DNA of 14,915 nt, taken from the NCBI GenBank assembly GCA_964390115.1, contig CAYMGT010000021.1, positions 1-14,915 of the forward strand, given 5' to 3'. How positions within the stretch are numbered: the stretch's first letter is position 1; each line of letters starts with the position of its first letter. This DNA is from JAIPJA01 sp964390115 (lineage in GTDB: Bacteria; Patescibacteriota; Patescibacteriia; Patescibacteriales; UBA12465). Made by a program: the position numbers and the translations under genes. Positions 6,640-14,099 of this stretch are shown in pieces. A model generated the notes under the pieces. The model did not search any database, was not told where the DNA came from, and saw nothing but the letters and a program-made list of their open reading frames with translations.

Positions 6640-9267
6640 ATGTTTAAAAAGAAAGAAAAAAAAATTATAGATAGAGAGGATAATAAATTTGACCGTAGTC
6701 GTTGGGGCGAGTTTGTTGTTGATCTGAGAGATTTGGCTGAAAATAACTTAAGTAAAGTAGAAAAAAAAGTTGAAATAAGTAAGAATAAAACAAAGCATTC
6801 ATTTTTACTTGAATTTTTTAAGTTTAAAGTTAGCAAAAATAGTAGTTTAAATAGATTAAAAAAAATTCTTCAAGTCCCTTTACGCCTATTTAGTTTTATT
6901 TTTTGGTTATTATTCTCTTATTTAAGATTTCTAGCCGATATCTATCTTATTTTACTAGGCAAAAAAAAATTTAGTCAGTTAAATTTATTTTTAAAATTTA
7001 AAAAATTTATTATATTTAAGAAATTTAAAAGTTTATTTATAGATAAAAAAAAGCAAAGTTTTAAAAAATTAAGATTATTGAAAAAAATAAGTAATAAAAA
7101 GAATACTGTTTATTTAAAAAATAATTGGCCTGAAAATGAATTAAAAAATGTATATAAAAATCTTGAAGTATCTGATAAAAAAATAGCTGAAGAAAAATCT
7201 GATTTTAGTAATTACAAAAAACCAATTTGGCGAAAATCTGTTAATTTTTTACTTTTAATACTATTTTTACTTATTCCTTTTCACCTCTTAAATTACTATA
7301 ATGTAATTGATTTAAGTTCACTTGAGGCAAAAATTATGGATAATTCTGAAAATGCTATTGTAAATTTAAAGTCAGCTTCTGATAGTGCTAAGAATTTAGA
7401 TATAAGTCGGGCTAGTCAGTATTTTTCTCAAGCAGGTGATGATTTTTCTCAAGCTCAAAAGGAATTAGAAAAAATTGATAAAGTTCTTCTATCTTTAGCT
7501 TCATTTTCAAATAATCCTAAAATAAAATTAGCCTCACAAAGCGATAAAATACTAGAAGCTGCTAATTTAGCTTCAAGTTTAGGTGAAAAAATTAGTCTGG
7601 CTTTTAAGGCAATTTTAGATTTTTCTGATAAAGACGGGAAAGAATTTACTGATAATTTAGAGAAATTTTCTAAATATGCTCAAGAAGCCGCAGAAATTAG
7701 CTCATCTTTAGAGAAGGTTTTAGGTGAAATTAACAATAAAGCCTTACCAGAAAATTACGTTTTAGAACTTAAAAATATTCAGTTAGCTAGTTCTACTTTA
7801 AGTGAAGGCCTTAAAGAACTATCATCTTTAGCTGAAAATCTGCAACCTTTTCTGGGAGTTGATAAAAATAAACGATATTTACTTATATTTCAAAATAATA
7901 ACGAATTAAGGGCTAGTGGTGGTTTTATGGGTAGCTTTGCCCTAGTTGATATTAAAAGAGGTAAAATTGTTAATTTAGAGGTTCCTAAGGGTGGAACTTA
8001 TGACACTGAAGCAGGTTTAATAGAAAAAATAGAATCGCCAGAACCTCTTTGGCTAGTTAACCCCCGTTGGTATTTTTGGGACTCTAATTGGTTTCCCGAC
8101 TGGAAGAAATCAGCTCAAAATATTGCTTGGTTTTATGAAAAAAGCGCTGGTCCCAGTGTAGATGGTGTAATTTCGTTTACTCCAACTGTTTTAGAGAAAC
8201 TGCTTGAAGTAATTGGTCCCGTATACTTAGAAGAATATAATTTGGAAATAAGATCGGATAATTTTTGGGAACTAGTACAACCTATTGTAGAGGAAAAAAC
8301 GATGACAGTAACAGAGAATGGTCAAGAAAAAGAAGTGCATAACTTACAACCTAAAAAAATTATTGGCGATTTAATGTTTAAAATTTTAGAGGAGATGCCA
8401 CAGCGCTTAAATTCGCAAACTATTTTTACTTTACTGCAAACCTTTGATTCTTTACTTACAAATAAGCAAGCTTTATTTTATTTTACAGATGAAAAGTTGC
8501 AAAAAGTAGTTGAAGATAATAATTGGGCAGGAAGACTGAAAGATACTGAAGGTGATTATTTATCAATAATAAATACTAATATTGCTGGACAAAAAACTGA
8601 TCGTTTAATTAGTCAAGTAGTTAGTCATTACAGTCAAGTGCAAGATGATGGAAGTATAATAAATACACTTACTATTAATCGCGAGCATAGTGGTATAAAG
8701 AGGCAAGATTTTACTGGAGTAAGAAATGTTAATTGGATGCGAGTTTACGTGCCTCAAGGAAGTGAGCTTATAAAAGCTGAGGGTTTTTCTCAGCCAGATA
8801 GTTCATATTTTGACTATCCTGACAGTGGCTGGTTAAAGCTTGATAATTTAAAAAATGAAAGAGAAGCTAAAATTGATCCGCTAAGTTTAACTAAAATATA
8901 TAATGAGGATGGTAAAACTGTTTTAGCTAATTGGACCATGTTAGACCCAGGGGAGAGTCAGACTATTATTTTTACATATAAGTTACCCTTTAATTTTTAT
9001 GACTTTATAGCTCCACCTACTTGGCAAAGTAAATTAAAAGACTTGATAAATGGTGAAAGTAAGAAGCTTTTAAATTATTCATTACTTATTCAAAAACAAG
9101 CTGGAGACTTACAGACTAATTTTACGACTGACTTAATATTACCTGAAAATAACTGGAATAATCTCTGGAACTATCCAGACAAAAAAGATTTAAGTAATTC
9201 GGGTTGGCAATATTCTGGTAGTTTGAAATCTGATAAATATTTTAATGCTCTTTGGCAAATATTATAA
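6640..9267 (+). CDS. DUF4012 membrane protein, predicted cell-envelope protein
   Basis: The protein has 875 residues. Residues 1-200 are strongly basic and lysine-rich, with a hydrophobic stretch near 82-107. A second hydrophobic segment near 200-223 probably anchors the protein and places the rest outside. Residues ~230-400 are helical and coiled-coil-like (Ala/Ser/Lys/Glu-rich). The DUF4012 core begins near 408 with NKRYLLIFQNNNELRASGGFMGSF, the family signature, and continues to the C-terminus, with an all-beta-looking end around LDPGESQTIIFTYKLPF. DUF4012 proteins occur in CPR and Actinobacteria, often beside glycosyltransferases, and no activity is established. An LCP-like role in moving lipid-linked glycan to a surface acceptor is only an inference from the neighbours. 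The start directly follows the previous stop codon with no spacing, which suggests translational coupling. Confidence 0.85.
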   Translation: MFKKKEKKIIDREDNKFDRSRWGEFVVDLRDLAENNLSKVEKKVEISKNKTKHSFLLEFFKFKVSKNSSLNRLKKILQVPLRLFSFIFWLLFSYLRFLADIYLILLGKKKFSQLNLFLKFKKFIIFKKFKSLFIDKKKQSFKKLRLLKKISNKKNTVYLKNNWPENELKNVYKNLEVSDKKIAEEKSDFSNYKKPIWRKSVNFLLLILFLLIPFHLLNYYNVIDLSSLEAKIMDNSENAIVNLKSASDSAKNLDISRASQYFSQAGDDFSQAQKELEKIDKVLLSLASFSNNPKIKLASQSDKILEAANLASSLGEKISLAFKAILDFSDKDGKEFTDNLEKFSKYAQEAAEISSSLEKVLGEINNKALPENYVLELKNIQLASSTLSEGLKELSSLAENLQPFLGVDKNKRYLLIFQNNNELRASGGFMGSFALVDIKRGKIVNLEVPKGGTYDTEAGLIEKIESPEPLWLVNPRWYFWDSNWFPDWKKSAQNIAWFYEKSAGPSVDGVISFTPTVLEKLLEVIGPVYLEEYNLEIRSDNFWELVQPIVEEKTMTVTENGQEKEVHNLQPKKIIGDLMFKILEEMPQRLNSQTIFTLLQTFDSLLTNKQALFYFTDEKLQKVVEDNNWAGRLKDTEGDYLSIINTNIAGQKTDRLISQVVSHYSQVQDDGSIINTLTINREHSGIKRQDFTGVRNVNWMRVYVPQGSELIKAEGFSQPDSSYFDYPDSGWLKLDNLKNEREAKIDPLSLTKIYNEDGKTVLANWTMLDPGESQTIIFTYKLPFNFYDFIAPPTWQSKLKDLINGESKKLLNYSLLIQKQAGDLQTNFTTDLILPENNWNNLWNYPDKKDLSNSGWQYSGSLKSDKYFNALWQIL

Positions 9268-9279
9268 TATTCTAAATTT

Positions 9280-11280
9280 ATGCATAGAAAACCAAAACTG
9301 AAAAATAAAATTTCAAATAAGTTAAAAGAAAATAGTGAATTCAAAGAATTTGTTAGAAGAAAGGTGTCTAGTAAGGATGAAATTAAAAAATATGAAGATG
9401 ATGTTAGACATGAATATAGAGAAGATCAGATTGAGGAAAATTTGAATACTATTTATAAGGATAGAAAAGGACATTTAATTGATGTAAGTCGCCTCAATGA
9501 AAAGAAAAAGAAATCATGGTTTGCTAGGTTATTTAGAACTCTATTTTTTTTAATAATATTCGCTATTTTAGCTCTAGGGGCTTATTGGTACTTTTTTCAG
9601 TATAATACAAATAGTGAAGTTTTAAATTTTTCTATTATTGCCCCTGAAACAGTTATAACTGGAGAAGAGTTTAATTACAAAATTGAATATAGCAATCTCT
9701 CTAGAGTAGGTATTAAAAATTTAAACTTAGAGGTAATTTATCCTGAAAACTTTATTTTTTTAACTAGCTCAATGATAAGTAAAGAAAGAAACTCTGTTTG
9801 GGAAATACCTTATTTGCCTGCTGGTGAAAAAGGAGAAATTATTATTACAGGAAAAATATTAGCGAAAACTGGCTCACCTAATACTATAAAGTTATCAATG
9901 ACTTACATGCCTGAAAATTTTTCCAGTAATTTTAAAAAAGATATTAGTTCTACCATTTTAGTAGAAAATTTAGGCTTTTCTGTAAATGTAGATTATGTAA
10001 ATACAGCCTTAGTTGCAAAGGAGGAGAAGATTAGCTTATCCTTTACAGTAAATTCTGAGAATTATGTTGATTCCTTGGATTTAGTTTTTATATTACCTGA
10101 TAATATTGAAGTTTCAATTCCAAAAAATGAAAATAATAGTAATGACGATATTCAATCAGCTTCAAGTAGCTTATCATTTAGCTCTCAGAAGCGTCATACT
10201 TGGAATATAGAGGGCTTAGGCCAAGAAGATGTATTACAAGATCTAAGTTTTAACTTTTTAGTTAAGGATAAAATTTCTGAAACACAGGATTTTACTTTGC
10301 AATTTTATGCTCGAGAAAATGATACTAGTTATTTACTAGCTGAAGAGTTAGTAAATTTAAAGATAATGAAATCTGATTTAAATTTATCTCTTCTTGTCAA
10401 TGACTCAAAAAATGGTGAAGCAGTTAATTTTGGAGAAGATTTAAATTATTCAGTATTTTTTAGTAATCAAGGTGAAATTAGTTTAGAAGATGTTACGGTA
10501 ATGGTAGTTATTGACGGAGATTTTTTAAATTGGTCTGAGATAAATGATGAAAATGGTGGAGAATATAATAATAATAGTATAGCTTGGTCCAAAGAGCATA
10601 TTGAAAAGCTAAGTGAAATTGCTCCCGGTGATGAAGGGACGATTAACTTTAGTTTGCCAATTAGTAATTTTAATTTAGATGATTTAGATAAAAGTTTAGA
10701 GATAAAAAGTTATGCTCAGTTTAATTTCAAAAGTGACGAAGATTTAGACTTAGGTAGTGATAATCAGAGCAATACCGTGTTGAATTTAATAAATAGCGAT
10801 TTAGAATTTGAGGAAAAAGTTCTTTATTTTACTGAAGATAACTTACCTGTTGGCAGCGGTCCGCTACCACCTAAGGTTGATCAAACAACTAAATTTAAAG
10901 CCTATTGGCAAATAAGTAATAATGTTCATAATTTGAGCCAACTTAGAACAGAATTAAAATTACCTAGTTATATAGAGTTTGATCAGACTGTTTCTGTAGA
11001 TAAAGGTTTTTTAAATTATGATAAACAAAATCGTCTTGTTAGTTGGGATATCGAAGAAATTAATACCTCAGACTATTTACTTGAAGCTCAGTTTTATCTT
11101 AGCTTAAAACCCGTAAGTGATGATGTTGATAAAATTTTGGTAATTTCTCCGGGGGCAAGCCTGTCTGCGCTTGATAACGTTACTAATGATAAAATAACTA
11201 AAAAGTCAGAAGCTACTACGAGCAAGTTAGAAGAAGATGAAATTGCTAATTTAAGTAGTGATGGAAGAGTAGTAAATTAA
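9280..11280 (+). CDS. Single-pass membrane protein with tandem extracellular Ig-like (DUF11-like) domains
   Basis: The protein has 666 residues. A charged cytoplasmic N-terminus (1-83) precedes one transmembrane helix near 84-107 (ARLFRTLFFLIIFAILALGA). About 550 residues of predicted beta-sandwich follow, in roughly four units near 115-225, 230-360, 365-500 and 520-640. The units share a recurring pattern: a start such as TGEEFNYKIEYSN or FGEDLNYSVFFSN, a central xLPxx element, a (V/I)xWxI strand such as SVWEIPYL, HTWNIEGL or VSWDIEEI, and a closing xAPGxxGxI. This resembles the DUF11/CARDB-type conserved repeat of surface proteins. There is no LPXTG or other sorting motif, so the helix is the anchor. 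It follows the DUF4012 gene by 12 nt and precedes tgt by 7 nt. The likely role is a cell-surface adhesin or scaffold; the ligand is unknown. Confidence 0.8.
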   Translation: MHRKPKLKNKISNKLKENSEFKEFVRRKVSSKDEIKKYEDDVRHEYREDQIEENLNTIYKDRKGHLIDVSRLNEKKKKSWFARLFRTLFFLIIFAILALGAYWYFFQYNTNSEVLNFSIIAPETVITGEEFNYKIEYSNLSRVGIKNLNLEVIYPENFIFLTSSMISKERNSVWEIPYLPAGEKGEIIITGKILAKTGSPNTIKLSMTYMPENFSSNFKKDISSTILVENLGFSVNVDYVNTALVAKEEKISLSFTVNSENYVDSLDLVFILPDNIEVSIPKNENNSNDDIQSASSSLSFSSQKRHTWNIEGLGQEDVLQDLSFNFLVKDKISETQDFTLQFYARENDTSYLLAEELVNLKIMKSDLNLSLLVNDSKNGEAVNFGEDLNYSVFFSNQGEISLEDVTVMVVIDGDFLNWSEINDENGGEYNNNSIAWSKEHIEKLSEIAPGDEGTINFSLPISNFNLDDLDKSLEIKSYAQFNFKSDEDLDLGSDNQSNTVLNLINSDLEFEEKVLYFTEDNLPVGSGPLPPKVDQTTKFKAYWQISNNVHNLSQLRTELKLPSYIEFDQTVSVDKGFLNYDKQNRLVSWDIEEINTSDYLLEAQFYLSLKPVSDDVDKILVISPGASLSALDNVTNDKITKKSEATTSKLEEDEIANLSSDGRVVN

Positions 11281-11287
11281 AGAAGTG

Positions 11288-12361
11288 ATGAAAAAAATAA
11301 CTAAAAAAACTCATATAAGTTTAGCTAGGGGTAAAATAAAATTACCATTTTTTATGCCTGATGCTACTAGAGCTTTAGTTAAGTCACTGTCTATAGAAGA
11401 TACTATTTTGACAGGTACAAAGGCAATGGTAGTTAACACTTTACATCTTTATTTACAACCAGGTTTAGAGGTTATTGAATCTGCGGGTGGTCTGCATTCC
11501 TTTATGAACTGGCCATATTTTCTGTTATCTGATAGTGGTGGATTTCAAGTATTTTCTTTAATTTATGGAAATTCAAAATTAGGTAAAATTTATGATAATC
11601 GAGTTGTATTTAAATCACCTATAAATGGCCAGGAACACGAACTAAGTCCAGAAAAATCCATTCAAATACAGTTTAGTCTAAAAACTGATATGATGGTTGT
11701 TTTAGATGATTGCTCTCCGTATAATACAAGTAGAAAAGATTTACTAAAGTCAGTAGAGAGAACTATTTTTTGGGCTAAAAAATCAAAAGATGAATATTTA
11801 AGACAATTAAAAAAAAGACAAATGACTAAGCGGGAAGCTCCACTTCTTTTTGCTGTTGTTCAAGGTGGTGAAGATATTGCTTTAAGGAAATATTGTTTTA
11901 AGGAACTAGAAAAAATTGGTTTTTCAGGTTATGGTTTTGGTGGAAGGCCTGTAGATGATCAAGGTAAATTTTTACATAAACTACTTAAAGAAACCGCGAC
12001 TATAATACCTGATAAATATTTTAAATTTGCTTTAGGTGTAGGAAAAATTTCTGATATGTATAAGTGTAGAAAAATGGGTTGGGATATGTTTGACTGTGTT
12101 ATACCAAGCAGAGAAGGGAGGCATGGTAGGCTTTTTTTAAACTCAAACGATATTAAAAAACCTAAGATTATAAATATTAATAATGCTAAATTTAAGAAAA
12201 ACTTTAAAAATTTGAATAGTGAGAGTTCGATTGAAGATTTAAAAAACAGTAGTTTAGCTTATTTACATCATTTATTTAAAATAAATGAGTCTGCTGGACA
12301 GAGATTAGCTAGTTTAAATAATTTAGAATATTATCAAAATTTTTTAAAGTCACTTGACTAG
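11288..12361 (+). CDS. tgt: tRNA-guanine transglycosylase family protein, zinc-site-lacking variant
   Basis: This TIM-barrel Tgt-family protein has 357 residues from the ATG at 11288; the GTG three bases earlier is a less likely start. The catalytic features of base exchange at tRNA position 34 are present. These are LSDSGGFQVF with D82 (equivalent of Z. mobilis D102), LDDCSPY with D140 and C142 (D156/C158 equivalents), VVQGG with Q192 (Q203), and FDCVIPSR with the nucleophile D269 (D280). The bacterial zinc site is altered: where ECDCYTCKN is expected the protein reads ESSIEDLKN (312-320), losing all three cysteines, although H328 in YLHHL is kept. The substrate loop reads GFGGRPVDD instead of the usual GGLAVGE type, and the N-terminus reads MPDATR rather than PVGTQG. 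I recall such forms from CPR genomes. preQ1 or queuine exchange is plausible but unproven. It is the last gene of the operon. Confidence 0.88.
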   Translation: MKKITKKTHISLARGKIKLPFFMPDATRALVKSLSIEDTILTGTKAMVVNTLHLYLQPGLEVIESAGGLHSFMNWPYFLLSDSGGFQVFSLIYGNSKLGKIYDNRVVFKSPINGQEHELSPEKSIQIQFSLKTDMMVVLDDCSPYNTSRKDLLKSVERTIFWAKKSKDEYLRQLKKRQMTKREAPLLFAVVQGGEDIALRKYCFKELEKIGFSGYGFGGRPVDDQGKFLHKLLKETATIIPDKYFKFALGVGKISDMYKCRKMGWDMFDCVIPSREGRHGRLFLNSNDIKKPKIININNAKFKKNFKNLNSESSIEDLKNSSLAYLHHLFKINESAGQRLASLNNLEYYQNFLKSLD

Positions 12362-12373
12362 AGAGGCTTTTTT
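12346..12373 (+). terminator. Possible terminator overlapping the tgt 3' end
   Basis: AAAGTC (12346-12351) can pair with GGCTTT (12365-12370, one T:G wobble), and a T-tract runs to 12373. The loop is 13 nt and the left arm lies in the last tgt codons. Stem stability is modest, so the call is tentative. Confidence 0.3.
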
Positions 12374-12403
12374 ATGCTAATTTGTAGTTTAATCACTTAG
12401 CAT
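12374..12403. repeat. Inverted repeat between tgt and the next gene
   Basis: ATGCTAA (12374-12380) and TTAGCAT (12397-12403) are perfect 7-nt inverted arms separated by 16 nt. No T-run follows, so it does not look like a terminator. It lies about 20 nt upstream of the start at 12425 and could be an operator or a 5'-leader hairpin. Chance cannot be excluded in AT-rich DNA. Confidence 0.35.
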
Positions 12404-12424
12404 TGTTCATTAAAATTATATATC

Positions 12425-12871
12425 ATGAAGAAGAACTATTTAATTTTGTTTTTTGTTTTCTCTGGTCTACTTTTATCTGCTCAGGGAAGTGATTACGAAT
12501 CGATTAAGGTAAGAACTTTTAAAAAATCTAGTGCTGATAAAGTTAGTATACTTGGTGAAAAGTTCTATTTAGTTAATTCAACTAATAAGTTAAAAATTTC
12601 AGCAGGTTTCTACCATGTGATAGACAAAGAAGCATTCTTAGTTGAATCAAATTATCCGAAAGACGAAGGTTATGAGCCAGCGGGAGCTAAGATTGTTTAT
12701 TATCCAAAACCCAGAAAAATTAATGAAAATTATGTTTGTTGGGATATGGAGCCTAGGATATGCCTTATCTACAGTGCTTATCCAGACAATTGGTTAGATG
12801 AGAGTCAATTTGATTATTTAGAAGTTTTTGATCATCAATCAGGAGTAATAACGTTTATTTTGAAACCTTAA
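12425..12871 (+). CDS. Small secreted protein of unknown function
   Basis: I do not recognise this 148-residue protein. It starts with a clear Sec-type signal peptide: MKKN, then the hydrophobic core YLILFFVFSGLLL, then SAQ with likely cleavage near residue 20. There is no lipobox cysteine, so it is probably not a lipoprotein. The mature part is short and mixed alpha/beta-looking, rich in tyrosine and aspartate. It contains two cysteines eight residues apart, CWDMEPRIC (105-113), that could form a disulfide outside the cytoplasm. The upstream gap of 63 nt contains an inverted repeat and a possible terminator. A TAAAAT at 12411-12416 could be a -10 element only 8 nt from the ATG, which would make a nearly leaderless transcript. 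The next gene begins 11 nt downstream, so the two are probably co-transcribed. Confidence 0.75.
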   Translation: MKKNYLILFFVFSGLLLSAQGSDYESIKVRTFKKSSADKVSILGEKFYLVNSTNKLKISAGFYHVIDKEAFLVESNYPKDEGYEPAGAKIVYYPKPRKINENYVCWDMEPRICLIYSAYPDNWLDESQFDYLEVFDHQSGVITFILKP

Positions 12872-12882
12872 ATTTTATTAAA

Positions 12883-13347
12883 ATGGATACAGAAGTTTTA
12901 ATTTATTGTTTACTAGGTGTAGCGTTTTTGCTAGCCATGGCTTTGATTTTAAGTAACACTAAAAGTGTTAGAAAATTTTTATCTAAAAATAAAAAAATTC
13001 CCATAACTTGGAACGCTATATCTCATCTTAGTTTAGACAGTGGTAAGCAGGTATCATTGCTAGATTTTAATAGAGAAATTACCTTGAATGAAGCGGTAAT
13101 TTTTTTAAAAGAAAATTTAAATGAAGTGGTTTTAACACAAGCTGAAATTAAAGAAGCGGTCACTAAATTACTTATTGTAAAAGGCAGTAGTTTATTTGCT
13201 CTTGAGAGACATGAAATAAATGATGTTTTGGTTTATTGTTATAATTTTTCACCATTTACAGGAAAATTTGATAGTCGATTAGCGGAAATTGATGAATTTT
13301 TATGCAATGGTGACGATTGTTATTTTCTAGTGCCCTCTGTGATTTAA
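12883..13347 (+). CDS. Small membrane-anchored protein of unknown function
   Basis: I do not recognise this 154-residue protein. A hydrophobic N-terminal segment near residues 5-24 (VLIYCLLGVAFLLAMALIL) is followed by the basic run KSVRKFLSKNKKIP. The positive-inside rule then predicts N-out/C-in topology, with a cytoplasmic domain of about 115 residues. That domain looks alpha/beta, with a helix-rich middle (ITLNEAVIFLKENLNEVVLTQAEIKEAVTKLL as two helices) and an acidic, cysteine-containing end (CNGDDCYF). It follows the secreted-protein gene by 11 nt and is the last rightward gene before a convergent terminator. Its composition matches its neighbours, with no sign of recent transfer. Confidence 0.72.
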   Translation: MDTEVLIYCLLGVAFLLAMALILSNTKSVRKFLSKNKKIPITWNAISHLSLDSGKQVSLLDFNREITLNEAVIFLKENLNEVVLTQAEIKEAVTKLLIVKGSSLFALERHEINDVLVYCYNFSPFTGKFDSRLAEIDEFLCNGDDCYFLVPSVI

Positions 13348-13362
13348 AAATCTAAAATTTAT

Positions 13363-13390
13363 AATCCAGCCCTTAATAGCTGGATTTTTT
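13363..13390. terminator. Convergent hairpin terminator overlapping the rnhB stop
   Basis: The perfect 8-bp stem AATCCAGC/GCTGGATT (13363-13370 with 13379-13386) has an 8-nt loop. It is followed on the plus strand by a T-run to 13390, so it is a good terminator for the 12425-13347 unit. The right arm lies in the final rnhB codons, and the rnhB stop (13373-13375) falls in the loop. It may also stop rnhB transcripts, but the minus-strand tail after it is less T-rich. Confidence 0.85.
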
Positions 13391-14002
13391 ATTTTTACAA
13401 GGAGTGAAGCTTAAACGGTGAATAGGACAGATGCCAAACATGTTTATACTCTCTATGTGAAATTTTGTCCCGTAACCTTTATGAGAGGCAAATCCGTATT
13501 GAGGAAATTTTTGGTCAGCTTGAGTCATTGTATAATCTCTACTAACTTTTGCGATTATAGAGGCAGCGGCAATTGAAAAAATTTTATTATCCCCTCCAAT
13601 AATAGTTTCTTGAGGTAAATTTATTTTAGGTATTTTATATTTACCATCAATAAGAACGTAGTTAGGTTTAATATTTAATTGCTCCAAGCTTCTTTTGCAA
13701 GCTAATAAGCTAGCTTGTAGTATGTTAATTTTATCAATAGTTTGAGAAGAGCAACTACCAATACCAACCGCTACCACGTTTTTTCTTATAACCCCAAATA
13801 ATTTTTCTCGTTTTTTTGAACTCAATTTTTTAGAATCTCTAACTTCTTCTAGTTCAGATGTGGATATGTCAAAATTTTTATCTACAACTACACAGGCAGC
13901 TACTACAGGCCCAGCTAAGGGCCCTCTACCGACTTCGTCTATTCCTGCAATAAACTCATAACCTTGAGAGAATAATTGTTTTTCTTTTTCTAAATTAAGC
14001 AT
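13373..14002 (-). CDS. rnhB: Ribonuclease HII
   Basis: The protein has 209 residues, normal for bacterial RNase HII. It cleaves the RNA strand of RNA-DNA hybrids and nicks 5' of single ribonucleotides embedded in DNA, using divalent metal. The family signature IDEVGRGPLAGPVVAA (21-36) carries catalytic D22 and E23 and the GRG motif (25-27) that recognises the RNA-DNA junction. RDSKKLS (55-61), LIDG with D119, and SIAAASIIAKVSRD (143-156) with D156 complete the four-acid active site. The conserved tyrosine region near GFASHKGYGTK is present. The short C-terminal tail KNKKSSY is encoded by the terminator stem. It is a single-gene unit with its own promoter at 14009-14037. The ATG start gives an ordinary RNase HII N-terminus. 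Confidence 0.97.
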   Translation of the reverse strand: MLNLEKEKQLFSQGYEFIAGIDEVGRGPLAGPVVAACVVVDKNFDISTSELEEVRDSKKLSSKKREKLFGVIRKNVVAVGIGSCSSQTIDKINILQASLLACKRSLEQLNIKPNYVLIDGKYKIPKINLPQETIIGGDNKIFSIAAASIIAKVSRDYTMTQADQKFPQYGFASHKGYGTKFHIESINMFGICPIHRLSFTPCKNKKSSY

Positions 14003-14008
14003 AGTTTA

Positions 14009-14037
14009 ATTGTATAGGATTAGTTGTTTTTTAGCAA
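14009..14037 (-). promoter_or_regulatory. Promoter for rnhB
   Basis: On the minus strand TTGCTA (14037-14032) and TACAAT (14014-14009) are separated by 17 nt, matching 4/6 and 5/6 consensus bases. The -10 box ends only 6 nt before the ATG at 14002. Transcription would therefore start at or within one or two bases of the start codon, which implies a leaderless rnhB transcript if this promoter is used. Confidence 0.6.
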
Positions 14038-14050
14038 TTTGATCTAAAAC

Positions 14051-14082
14051 AAAAAAAGACCCTTATTTTTATTAAGGGTCTT
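14051..14082 (-). terminator. Rho-independent terminator of the 14100-14810 gene
   Basis: On the minus strand a perfect 10-bp stem AAGACCCTTA/TAAGGGTCTT (14082-14073 with 14065-14056) has a 7-nt loop and is followed by a run of T. It begins 17 nt after the stop codon of the gene and separates it from rnhB. Confidence 0.9.
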
Positions 14083-14099
14083 AAAATTTATTATCGTTT

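Noticed and set aside
6471..6836. A 121-codon minus-strand reading frame rich in Ser, Phe and Leu
   Set aside because: It is antisense to the GT4 and DUF4012 genes, and the composition mirrors lysine-rich coding on the other strand. No promoter or family match was seen.
11288..12361. Reading the Tgt-family gene as DNA-modifying DpdA of a phage-defence cluster
   Set aside because: The tRNA-Tgt motifs and typical length are kept, and no dpd helicase, nuclease or 7-deazaguanine genes are nearby.
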